From: an uncultured Lachnospiraceae bacterium
GTDB lineage: Bacteria > Bacillota > Clostridia > Lachnospirales > Lachnospiraceae
Assembly: GCA_905235745.1 (NCBI GenBank)
Contig: CAJOMN010000005.1
Coordinates: forward strand, 19,123-83,122
Reading direction: 5' to 3'
Length of the DNA stretch: 64,000 nt
Positions 34,295-42,392 of the stretch are shown piece by piece. The notes beneath the pieces are model-generated. The model ran no database searches, was not told the origin of the DNA, and saw only the letters and a program-made list of their open reading frames with translations. The stretch's first letter is position 1, and every line of letters begins with the position of its first letter. A program made the position numbers and the translations under genes.

Positions 34295-34321
34295 GGCCAG
34301 GTGGATGAGAGTCACCTGGCC
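34295..34321 (+). other. Perfect 9-bp hairpin followed by an MKKY mini-ORF
   Basis: GGCCAGGTG (34295-34303) and CACCTGGCC (34313-34321) form a perfect stem with a 9-nt loop. GAGGAG lies immediately 5' and ATG AAA AAA TAC begins 7 nt after the stem (34328-34411, 27 codons, MKKYIWLFGEFSPMEML...). The layout equals that at 21071-21158. Termination is an alternative role, but no T run follows. Confidence 0.55.
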
Positions 34322-34392
34322 AATATTATGAAAAAATACATCTGGTTGTTTGGAGAATTCTCTCCAATGGAGATGTTAATAACATACCATTC

Positions 34393-34424
34393 AAATATGA
34401 ATAAATTATGAACAAGCTATGAAT
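34393..34424 (+). promoter_or_regulatory. Three direct repeats TATGAAY with 11-bp phase
   Basis: TATGAAT, TATGAAC and TATGAAT start at 34396, 34407 and 34418, exactly 11 bp apart. The first two lie in a 22-base block shared, with one mismatch, with 21208-21229. This suits binding by a response-regulator dimer array. The downstream gene is the coiled, tail-anchored protein at 34612. Confidence 0.5.
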
Positions 34425-34611
34425 ATATAGTAAATGTTTCTAAACGACATAAAAATAATAGCCATATTGTTATGCACATTGCACAAAACAAAATATACTA
34501 TCATTGGCAGGAACCTGCTATCAGCAAGGTTGTGTTTTGATATGAATAATGGTACAATCTACTATGTTGAACGGACTTGATCCGTTTGTTTTGGCACTCC
34601 GGGAGGTAGAG

Positions 34612-35547
34612 ATGGACGGATTCAGAGAAAGGTTAAACGGAAGATATGACAGATCGGGGATGAGAGGTTCGGGATATGACCGTGTTTCTCAGGATGACCG
34701 GTATGAAAGCGACAGATTTGACAGGGCATCCAGAAGGGGAGCGGGAGACGGATTGTCCCAGGATGCTTTAAGCGATGCTGTTAACGAGGTTATAACCAGA
34801 TCCAATCGTGAACAGCTTGGTATTATAGCGGATTATTTTGATGAAGCAAAAGCGGACAGGATGGAATCCGAAAGAGCGATCATAGATGCTTTCTCTCACA
34901 GCGGTGCGGGCTCATCCGGTTCTTTGGCAGGTAATGCATCCGGATCTGCGGTTCCGATCCTTGTTGACGAGCAGAACAGGGAAACACTGGAAAGGATCGA
35001 AAAAGTTGCGGGACGTAATGCAGAGCTGCTTGGTGAGAGCGGCAATAAGCTTGAGAACAATTCCCAGACCCTTAGCGAGATAGCAGGTTCCATCGGTAAG
35101 CTGATATCTTCATCGGAAGATACTAAACGGCAGATCGCGGAAAGTGTTTCATCACCGATACAGGATCTTGCGGGCAAGGAAGATGAGATAATAGGCGCTG
35201 TAGGCGATAACAGAGCCATATTGAATATGATCCGCCAGGATGTCCTTAACGGATTTGCAAAAGGTGAAGCAGCAGAGGAAGAGGCGGCAGAGAAGCCGGC
35301 TTTGCTCACTGCCGAGGCAGCGGATAATTATTATAAAGAGTTAGAGGATCATGTTCACAAAGAGTGCGTAAAATGCTACAGGAACGTTCAATCCGCACTT
35401 ACCGAACAAAACGAGGAGACAGCCAAAGGACTTGGAAAATCGGTTTCCGGTATGAGGATAATGGTTCTTATCACACTGATCCTCAGTGCGATCAATCTTC
35501 TGATCACGGTATTGGGACATTTTCTGCCGGGTATCTTTCCGTATTGA
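34612..35547 (+). CDS. Tail-anchored hypothetical protein with coiled-coil middle
   Basis: 311 residues from ATG 34612, chosen for GGGAGG at 34601-34606; an upstream ATG (34549) lacks a ribosome site. Residues ~10-50 are rich in Arg, Asp, Ser and Gly and look disordered. Residues ~60-250 are mostly polar helix (LERIEKVAGRNAELLGESGNKLENNSQ) and may form a coiled coil. One membrane segment near the C-terminus (IMVLITLILSAINLLITVLGHFL) anchors it. No enzymatic motif is visible. It may be cotranscribed with the M23 peptidase gene 12 bp downstream, suggesting an envelope role. Confidence 0.65.
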   Translation: MDGFRERLNGRYDRSGMRGSGYDRVSQDDRYESDRFDRASRRGAGDGLSQDALSDAVNEVITRSNREQLGIIADYFDEAKADRMESERAIIDAFSHSGAGSSGSLAGNASGSAVPILVDEQNRETLERIEKVAGRNAELLGESGNKLENNSQTLSEIAGSIGKLISSSEDTKRQIAESVSSPIQDLAGKEDEIIGAVGDNRAILNMIRQDVLNGFAKGEAAEEEAAEKPALLTAEAADNYYKELEDHVHKECVKCYRNVQSALTEQNEETAKGLGKSVSGMRIMVLITLILSAINLLITVLGHFLPGIFPY

Positions 35548-35559
35548 TCTGTTACAGGA

Positions 35560-37137
35560 ATGAGTTTTTTTACCAAATACGTCAACATTATTAAATATTC
35601 ACATTACTTGGCAATGCTGGGAACAGCATTGCTAATTTTTGTGTGTGCTCCCGGAATACAGAAAATGGAAGAATCAGGGAGCAACAAGGTCAGCGTATTT
35701 ATAAACGGAACACAGGTAGGCACTGTAAAGGATGCTGCCGAGGTCGACGGAATGATACTCGAAGCAAGAAGAAGGATCGCCGGCAGCAGCGATAATCTGG
35801 TACTTGCCGATTCCGAAGTCGTACTTTCCGGATCAACGGATGTTGTCGGGCAGGTGGATGACAGGGAAGTGATCATCGACAATATTTACAACGTTCTGTC
35901 CGAAAGCGTCATGAAGACCAAGCAGCCCGCATTTGAGGTTAAGATCAACGAATTTACGGTTAATCTTGCTACTATAGATGATGTCATTGCATTGCTTAAC
36001 GCATCAAAGGCCGAATACGATCCGGATTCGGAGTGGAAAGTCTGGCTTGTTACGGACAATTCACGGGAGCTTAATGTAATGACAACCAGGATTGAGAAAG
36101 TATCAAAAGAGCAGGTTCAGACCATTGACAAGCCTGTTGTATTTCCGAAGGGCGGCGCGCTTCTTAGGATGGAGGAGATATATGATGCGGCATTTACCCG
36201 GAAAGAGGGTAATACATTTGAGTTCGGAGTCAGAAATATAGATTTTGATGAAAATGTGGAAGTGGTGCAGGCATATGTGGATGCCGACAAGATCAGTACT
36301 CTTGAAGACGCGATAGAAGCAGTAACCAAGACAAGTGAAAAGAACAGGAAATATGAGGTTGTATCGGGAGATACACTTGGAGCCATAGCCCAGAAGAATG
36401 ATATGTCCATTGATGACATCATCAAGCTTAATTCCGAGAGCATTCCGGATGACAAAGCGACTCTCAGGGTCGGAGACGAGATAACAATATATTCTCCGGA
36501 GCCGGAACTTTCCGTAGTCAGGACCGAGAGAAGATATTATGAAGAGAATTATGATGCCGATGTTATATATATCGATAATGATGAATGGTATACGAACCAG
36601 ACAGAGGTAATCCAACAGCCGGTTACCGGGTACAGAAAAGTGGTGGCCGATATCACATACAGGAATGCGGAACTGATCAATACCGATATCCTCTACGAGG
36701 ATGTCACGGTAAAGCCGGTCGCCAAAATAGTCAAGCGCGGGACCAAGATTCCTCCCACATACGTATATCCCGTATGGGGAAGGCTGTCATCGGGCTTTGG
36801 CAGAAGAAAGGCTCCGAAGAAGGGTGCAAGTACATATCATAAGGGTGTTGACCTGGCAGTTCCGATAGGAACCGCGGTAATGGCATCGCGCGGAGGTACC
36901 GTGACCCGTGCCGGTTGGGGAAGCGGATACGGATATTGCGTGTATATCCAGCATCCGGATGGCGTTAGTACAAGGTACGGACATTTAAGCAAAGTACTCG
37001 TCAAGGTCGGGCAGACAGTTTCCCAGGGAGAGAAGATCGCCCTGAGTGGGAATACGGGCGTTTCGACTGGTCCGCATCTGCATTTTGAGATACTGATAGG
37101 GGGATCACAAGTAAATCCGCTCAATTATCTGCAATGA
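35560..37137 (+). CDS. Membrane-anchored M23 metallopeptidase with LysM and G5 domains
   Basis: 525 residues. One N-terminal hydrophobic segment (residues ~10-30) exports or anchors the protein. A LysM domain lies at ~266-312 (YEVVSGDTLGAIAQKNDMSIDDIIKLN), a G5-like domain at ~325-395, and the M23 domain at ~400-525 with YHKGVDLAVPIGTAVMASRGG, GYGYCVYIQHPDG and the zinc ligand motif HLHFE. M23 enzymes cut peptidoglycan cross-bridges; LysM binds glycan. The order matches clostridial cell-wall hydrolases. murA follows, in keeping with a wall-metabolism neighbourhood. Confidence 0.9.
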   Translation: MSFFTKYVNIIKYSHYLAMLGTALLIFVCAPGIQKMEESGSNKVSVFINGTQVGTVKDAAEVDGMILEARRRIAGSSDNLVLADSEVVLSGSTDVVGQVDDREVIIDNIYNVLSESVMKTKQPAFEVKINEFTVNLATIDDVIALLNASKAEYDPDSEWKVWLVTDNSRELNVMTTRIEKVSKEQVQTIDKPVVFPKGGALLRMEEIYDAAFTRKEGNTFEFGVRNIDFDENVEVVQAYVDADKISTLEDAIEAVTKTSEKNRKYEVVSGDTLGAIAQKNDMSIDDIIKLNSESIPDDKATLRVGDEITIYSPEPELSVVRTERRYYEENYDADVIYIDNDEWYTNQTEVIQQPVTGYRKVVADITYRNAELINTDILYEDVTVKPVAKIVKRGTKIPPTYVYPVWGRLSSGFGRRKAPKKGASTYHKGVDLAVPIGTAVMASRGGTVTRAGWGSGYGYCVYIQHPDGVSTRYGHLSKVLVKVGQTVSQGEKIALSGNTGVSTGPHLHFEILIGGSQVNPLNYLQ

Positions 37138-37180
37138 TTTTTGTATAATTTGTCATATTCTCCAAAAAAAGGTTCTTCTA

Positions 37181-37209
37181 TTGAATCGGTTATTTATGAG
37201 GATTATAAT
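37181..37209 (+). promoter_or_regulatory. SigA promoter of murA
   Basis: TTGAAT (37181-37186) and a perfect TATAAT (37204-37209) are 17 bp apart, 20 bp before the TTG start of murA. Confidence 0.7.
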
Positions 37210-37228
37210 ACACTTTGAGGTGTGAAAA

Positions 37229-38521
37229 TTGGAGCAATACGTTATAAAGGGCGGAAGCCCTTTGGCGGGCGAGGTTGAGATCGGGGGAGCCAAGAATGCA
37301 GCGCTTGGTATTTTAGCTGCTTCGGTAATGACAACCGAGCCTGTTATAATTGAAAATCTGCCGGATGTTCGCGATACCGCCGTTCTTATACAGGCTATGG
37401 AGAGCATAGGAACAGTTGTTGACAGAATAGACCGGCATACCGTCAGGGTTAATGCGGCCAACATTTCCTCATACACGATTGATGACGGATATATCAAGAA
37501 GATCAGAGCCTCATATTATATGCTCGGTGCTCTGCTCGGAAGATTCAGGACGGCGGAGGTTGCGCTTCCCGGAGGATGTAATATCGGAAGCCGGCCGATC
37601 GACCAGCACCTTAAAGGGTTCAGAGCTCTCGGTGCAAAGGTTGAGGTATCAAGAGGCATGATATCCGCCAGGACCGATAATCTTTGCGGAAATCATATTT
37701 ATATGGATGTTGTTACTGTAGGCGCAACGATAAACATTATGCTTGCAGCAACTCTCGCATCCGGCATGACGATCATAGAGAATGCGGCCAAAGAGCCCCA
37801 TGTAGTTGATATAGCCAATTTCCTCAACAGCATGGGCGCCAGCATAAAGGGTGCCGGTACCGATGTTATCAGGATAAAGGGTGTGGAGAAGCTTCACGGG
37901 ACTACGTATTCCATCATTCCCGACCAGATCGAGGCAGGAACTTTCATGTTTGCGTCTGCCATTACAAAAGGGGATGTCATGATCAAAAACGTTATCCCCA
38001 AGCACCTGGAATCGATCAGTGCCAAGCTGATAGAGATCGGATGTGAGATAGAAGAGTTTGATGACTGTCTGAGAGTTGCGGCTCCCAGAAGATTGTCCAA
38101 TACCCAGGTCAAGACTTTGCCGTACCCGGGATTTCCGACGGATATGCAGCCACAGATCGCCGCAACGCTTGCGCTGTCGGTTGGTACGAGTATAGTGACC
38201 GAGAGTATATTTGAAAACAGATTCAAATATGTCAGCGAGCTTCAGAGAATGGGAGCTGACATCAAGGTTGAGGGAAATACTGCGATAATTGAGGGAGTGG
38301 ACTGTTTTACCGGTGCTGTTATATCTGCTCCGGATCTTCGCGCGGGAGCGGCGCTTGTTCTGGCGGCGCTCGCTGCAGACGGTGTTTCGGTTATCGAAGA
38401 TATCGAGTATATTGAAAGAGGGTATGAAGATTTTCCCGAAAAGCTTGCGGCGCTTGGTGCATCGATCGAGCGGGCGGAAACTGAAAGAGATATTCAAAAG
38501 TTCAAATTAAAGGTCGGATAA
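37229..38521 (+). CDS. murA: UDP-N-acetylglucosamine 1-carboxyvinyltransferase (MurA)
   Basis: 430 residues, starting at TTG 37229 behind GAGGTG. MurA transfers enolpyruvate from PEP to UDP-GlcNAc, the first committed step of peptidoglycan synthesis. The PEP/UDP site Lys is in EIGGAKNAALGILAAS (~residue 22), and the catalytic loop reads PGGCNIGSRPIDQHLKGF with the Cys that fosfomycin alkylates still present. FPTDMQPQIAATLALS is also conserved. A second MurA copy is common in Firmicutes and may exist elsewhere. Confidence 0.95.
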   Translation: MEQYVIKGGSPLAGEVEIGGAKNAALGILAASVMTTEPVIIENLPDVRDTAVLIQAMESIGTVVDRIDRHTVRVNAANISSYTIDDGYIKKIRASYYMLGALLGRFRTAEVALPGGCNIGSRPIDQHLKGFRALGAKVEVSRGMISARTDNLCGNHIYMDVVTVGATINIMLAATLASGMTIIENAAKEPHVVDIANFLNSMGASIKGAGTDVIRIKGVEKLHGTTYSIIPDQIEAGTFMFASAITKGDVMIKNVIPKHLESISAKLIEIGCEIEEFDDCLRVAAPRRLSNTQVKTLPYPGFPTDMQPQIAATLALSVGTSIVTESIFENRFKYVSELQRMGADIKVEGNTAIIEGVDCFTGAVISAPDLRAGAALVLAALAADGVSVIEDIEYIERGYEDFPEKLAALGASIERAETERDIQKFKLKVG

Positions 38522-38548
38522 GCACCTTATTATAAGAGGATAATATCT

Positions 38549-39643
38549 GTGAAGAGAGTACGGATATCCGATCTTCGTCCCGGAATGAAAACGGGCGAGG
38601 ATGTGTATTCATATAACAATCAAATGATTGTTCCGAGGGGCTCGGTTCTTGATGACAAAATGATCACCCGTCTTGAGTTCTATTCGGTACTGGCTGTCCG
38701 TATTGCCGATGAAGAAGGCGATGGCGAGGAAGCTGTGCCTGCCGGCGAACAAGAGATAATCAATACCACTGCTTATTCGGAAAAGGTCAAAAACAGCAAA
38801 CAGTTCAAAAAGTTCGAAAAATCATTTCTTGAGACTACAGAGGATTTTAAAAGCAGGTTTACGGATATTGCCGAGAACGGCAGCGAGATCAACAGCAGGG
38901 AGATGATCGACAGCATAACCGGCCTTGTATCTGACGATGGGACCGGACCTTCCGTTTTTGATATGCTTCATAATATGCGGCAGTACGACGATCTTACATA
39001 TATGCATTCGATGAATGTTGCCCTTATATGTAATGTGTTTGCGAAATGGCTGGGAATGTCCAAAGAGGAGATCGACATACTGACGCTCGGCGGTCTGCTT
39101 CATGACATAGGCAAGCTCAAGATCCCCGATAACATAATCAGGAAACCTGACAAGTTATCTCCGGCTGAGTACAATATAATCAAGACACATCCGCTTCAGG
39201 GCTATAACATTCTGAAGGACAAGAATATAGATGAAAACGTCAAGCAATGTGCGCTGATGCATCATGAAAGATGTGATGGATCGGGCTATCCGTTAGGGGT
39301 CACTTCGGACAAGATCAACCGGTATGCCAAGATAGTATCTATCGCGGATGTTTATGATGCTATGACAGCGGCAAGGGTATACAGAGGTCCGCTTTGTCCG
39401 TTCAAGGTTATAGGAATCTTTGAGTCGGAGGGTCTTCATAAGTATGACGGACATTATATCCTGACATTTCTGGAACATATCGCAACCACATATATGAACA
39501 ACAGGGTACGTCTTAACAACGGGATGGAAGGCGATGTCATATTCATGAACAGGAACCAGTATTCCAGACCGATGCTGCAGTGCGGCGACAAGTTCATAGA
39601 TCTTTCGAGAGAGCCCGAACTGTATATAGAGACTTTTGTTTGA
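38549..39643 (+). CDS. HD-GYP domain cyclic-di-GMP phosphodiesterase
   Basis: 364 residues, starting at GTG 38549. The C-terminal two thirds carry the HD-GYP domain: MHSMNVALICNVFAKWLG, the metal site LLHDIGKLKIPDNII, KTHPLQGYNIL and MHHERCDGSGYPLG with the GYP signature. Such enzymes hydrolyse c-di-GMP. The first ~100 residues (RISDLRPGMKTGEDVYSYNNQMIVPRG) are the usual N-terminal DUF3391-like module. It is cytosolic and overlaps the LicD gene by one base, suggesting linked control of envelope glycan decoration. The GGDEF protein at 22.3 kb is degenerate, so a cyclase must lie elsewhere. Confidence 0.9.
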   Translation: MKRVRISDLRPGMKTGEDVYSYNNQMIVPRGSVLDDKMITRLEFYSVLAVRIADEEGDGEEAVPAGEQEIINTTAYSEKVKNSKQFKKFEKSFLETTEDFKSRFTDIAENGSEINSREMIDSITGLVSDDGTGPSVFDMLHNMRQYDDLTYMHSMNVALICNVFAKWLGMSKEEIDILTLGGLLHDIGKLKIPDNIIRKPDKLSPAEYNIIKTHPLQGYNILKDKNIDENVKQCALMHHERCDGSGYPLGVTSDKINRYAKIVSIADVYDAMTAARVYRGPLCPFKVIGIFESEGLHKYDGHYILTFLEHIATTYMNNRVRLNNGMEGDVIFMNRNQYSRPMLQCGDKFIDLSREPELYIETFV

Positions 39644-41871
39644 TGAATCCGGAATTTTATGAAGATGAAGTTATAGAGGGATTTTATGTTCCGTCCATGC
39701 TGAAGCTGGCATGGGGTGCGCAGATGGATGTACTGAATGAAACAGACATTATCTGCAGGAGACATAATATCCCTTATTTTGCGGATTGGGGAACACTTCT
39801 TGCCGCTATCCGCCATAGCGGTTACATCCCGTGGGATGATGACGTTGACATTTCCATGCGGCGCGCAGATTACGAGAGGTTTATTCAATATGCCGCAGAC
39901 GAACTGCCTGACGGATTCAAGGTCATGACCTATAGTAATCATCCGGGACACCATTTCTTTGTTGCCAGAATTGTCGGCAAACCCAGAATTTGCTTTGAAG
40001 AAGAACACCTGAAGAGATTCCACGCATTTCCGTATATTGCGGGGATCGACCTGTTTGTACTCGATAACGTTTGCCGGGACCGGAACAGGGAGAGGCTCAA
40101 GTCCAAAAAGGCCGAATATGTCATTACCGTTGCGGACAATATAGCGGACGGGGACAAATCAGGACGCGAAGCGGAGGAGCTTCTGAAGCAGTGTGAACGC
40201 TATACCGGCAGGCGTATAGACAGAAGACTGAAAGGGGAAGAACTGCGCATCAGGATGTATGAACTTGCCGCGGAGCTCTTTGCTTCGATCCCCGATGAAA
40301 AAAGCGATGCGCTCGTCCAGATGATGCCTTACGGTATGTACGGAAATGAAAGGTATATACCGAAGGAATATTACCGGGAGACGGTACGCCTTCCCTACAT
40401 GGATACGACCATCTCCGTTCCGCTGTGTTATGACGCGGTAATGCGGCAAAAGTTCGGCAATTATATGGTGATCCGTAAAGCGGGCGCCGGACACGATTAT
40501 CCTTTCTTTTACGGGCAGCATAAGCAGCTTCAGGAGGCTCTTGATTTTGAATATCCGGCGTATAAGGCCGGTCCAAACGACATACTTGATGCTCCGGTGC
40601 GCCATCCGGGTATCAAGGAAAAATCGAGGGATTACGCGGATAAGATCACCTGTCTGTGTGACCGGATAGCTGCCGGGGATACGGGGAGTGCGGCTGCGCT
40701 TCAGCAGGCAGCCATCGAGTTCGGGACATACATAGAGTCTGTATACGGGGAAGGGTATGTTACCGTAGGATTTCTTGAAGAACTGTGCGAACTGGCTTAC
40801 AGGAGTTCGGAGGGTGAAGATGTTTCGGACAGAATCGGAAACTGTGCTGCCGGACTTGCCGGAAGCGTTGATAACGATATACTGCACAGACATGACATAG
40901 TATTTATGCCGTTTGCGGCGAAACACTGGAAATACATGGAGAAGCTGTACAGGCATTACGTTGATGACGGAACGTATAATGTAATGGTTGTTCCGCTGCC
41001 ATACTATTATAAAGGATGGGACGGAGCGCCGACAGACGAGATATTTGATCCGGGAGAATATCCGGATGACATTCGGCCGATCGATCGCAATGATATTGAT
41101 CTTGAGGAGATGCATCCGGACAGGATCGTTATACAGAACCCGTTTGATGAGTGGAATAATGTCATGACCATCCCTCCGGAAATGTATTCTTCAACGATCA
41201 GGCAGTATACTGATGAGCTCGTATATGTTCCCTTCTTTGTGACGGATGATTTTACGAAGGATGACGAACGTGAATATGTCAACATGGATCACTATGTATG
41301 TATGCCCGGAGTCATAAATGCCGATACCGTGATTCTTCCTTCAGAAGTACTGAAGAATACATACACAGAGAAAATCATGGAGTTTGTCCGCTCTTCCGAC
41401 GAGCAGGTAAAAACAGCGCTTGAAAACAAGATCTGTGTCCTGCCGGAATATATATGCGGCGCGGGTGATGACCCGGCAGGCGGGATTACAGATTCCGCAG
41501 ATGGAAAGAAGACCATCATGTTGTATACAACAATAAGCTTTCTTGCGGAAAATAAGGGCAGGGCAATCGATAAACTAAGAAGAACCTTCGATCTGTTTAT
41601 GGAGAATGCGGATAAGATAAGAGTTGTGTGGGTGACACAGGGGATCAGAGACTATCTGCCGCTGCTTGACAGGCAGACAGCGGAAGATTTTCTGGAGGTT
41701 AAGGAAAGGTTCGATGCAGGCGGTATCGGTGAATACAGGGAAGATGCAGGAAGGTGCGAAAACAGACAATATGCCGCATCCTCCGATGCATATTACGGGG
41801 ATCCGTCATCTGCTGCACTGCAATTTATCTACATGCACAAGCCTGTCATGATATGGAATGCGGATATATGA
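39643..41871 (+). CDS. LicD family phosphotransferase fused to a large C-terminal domain
   Basis: 742 residues from ATG 39643, which overlaps the upstream TGA. The N-terminal LicD domain (residues ~15-270) has the nucleotidyltransferase-like signature YFADWGTLLAAIRHSGYIPWDDDVDISM and IAGIDLFVLDN. LicD proteins attach phosphocholine or other phosphoalcohols to cell-surface glycans. After a helical linker, residues ~400-742 (DIVFMPFAAKHWKYMEKLYRHY, VPLPYYYKGWDG, DRIVIQNPFDEWN) form an alpha/beta domain that I suspect is related to CDP-glycerol glycerophosphotransferases, which is unproven. The fusion would put a donor- or acceptor-handling activity beside LicD. Confidence 0.75.
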   Translation: MNPEFYEDEVIEGFYVPSMLKLAWGAQMDVLNETDIICRRHNIPYFADWGTLLAAIRHSGYIPWDDDVDISMRRADYERFIQYAADELPDGFKVMTYSNHPGHHFFVARIVGKPRICFEEEHLKRFHAFPYIAGIDLFVLDNVCRDRNRERLKSKKAEYVITVADNIADGDKSGREAEELLKQCERYTGRRIDRRLKGEELRIRMYELAAELFASIPDEKSDALVQMMPYGMYGNERYIPKEYYRETVRLPYMDTTISVPLCYDAVMRQKFGNYMVIRKAGAGHDYPFFYGQHKQLQEALDFEYPAYKAGPNDILDAPVRHPGIKEKSRDYADKITCLCDRIAAGDTGSAAALQQAAIEFGTYIESVYGEGYVTVGFLEELCELAYRSSEGEDVSDRIGNCAAGLAGSVDNDILHRHDIVFMPFAAKHWKYMEKLYRHYVDDGTYNVMVVPLPYYYKGWDGAPTDEIFDPGEYPDDIRPIDRNDIDLEEMHPDRIVIQNPFDEWNNVMTIPPEMYSSTIRQYTDELVYVPFFVTDDFTKDDEREYVNMDHYVCMPGVINADTVILPSEVLKNTYTEKIMEFVRSSDEQVKTALENKICVLPEYICGAGDDPAGGITDSADGKKTIMLYTTISFLAENKGRAIDKLRRTFDLFMENADKIRVVWVTQGIRDYLPLLDRQTAEDFLEVKERFDAGGIGEYREDAGRCENRQYAASSDAYYGDPSSAALQFIYMHKPVMIWNADI

Positions 41872-41971
41872 CAAATTTACGGCAAAACATATAAAAACAG
41901 TATAGATTGTGGTACAATTACGTTGCCGGTATACCGGCATACAGCCAAGAAAAGCCGGATAGGAGAGGAAT

Positions 41972-42322
41972 ATGTCATTTGCGAAATCAATCAAAACTGT
42001 ATTTACCAAATATGCGGATTTTAAGGGAAGAGCAAGAAGAAGCGAATACTGGTGGTTTACGCTTGCATACGCTATTGTAATGGGAATTCTGTCTGCTTTT
42101 GCCCGGGGGTCAGTCGTAATGACGATCATCTGTGTTCTGGCAGGTCTTGCGTGCCTGCTTCCAAAGCTCGGTGTATCCGTCAGAAGGCTTCATGATATAG
42201 GCAGGAGCGGATGGTGGCTTCTGATATGCCTTACGTGCGTGGGATTGATCATCGTTATCATATGGGAATGCATGGATTCACAGCCGGGAGAGAACAAATA
42301 CGGTTCCAATCCCAAGGAATAA
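41972..42322 (+). CDS. DUF805 family small membrane protein
   Basis: 116 residues. The DUF805 pattern is clear: FTKYADFKGRARRSEYWWFTLAYAIV at the N-terminus, two or three hydrophobic helices, then GVSVRRLHDIGRSGWWLLICL and a C-terminal QPGENKYGSNP. It is an inner-membrane protein of unknown function. GGAGAGG precedes the ATG. The gene is single; a hairpin follows at 42349. Confidence 0.9.
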   Translation: MSFAKSIKTVFTKYADFKGRARRSEYWWFTLAYAIVMGILSAFARGSVVMTIICVLAGLACLLPKLGVSVRRLHDIGRSGWWLLICLTCVGLIIVIIWECMDSQPGENKYGSNPKE

Positions 42323-42348
42323 ACCGGGTTGTGTCATTGTATATTAAG

Positions 42349-42375
42349 GGGCTCTTCACCGCAGGCGGAGAGCCC
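42349..42375 (+). terminator. Hairpin between the DUF805 and beta-glucosidase genes
   Basis: GGGCTCT (42349-42355) and AGAGCCC (42369-42375) pair, with an inner CCGC/GCGG pairing, and are followed by TTT. It ends 17 bp before the next ATG, so it could also affect translation of the beta-glucosidase. Confidence 0.5.
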
Positions 42376-42392
42376 TTTGAAGAAAGGATTAT

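Noticed and set aside
42349..42375. Possible riboswitch upstream of the beta-glucosidase
   Set aside because: Only one simple hairpin is visible, with no conserved aptamer sequence that I recognise.
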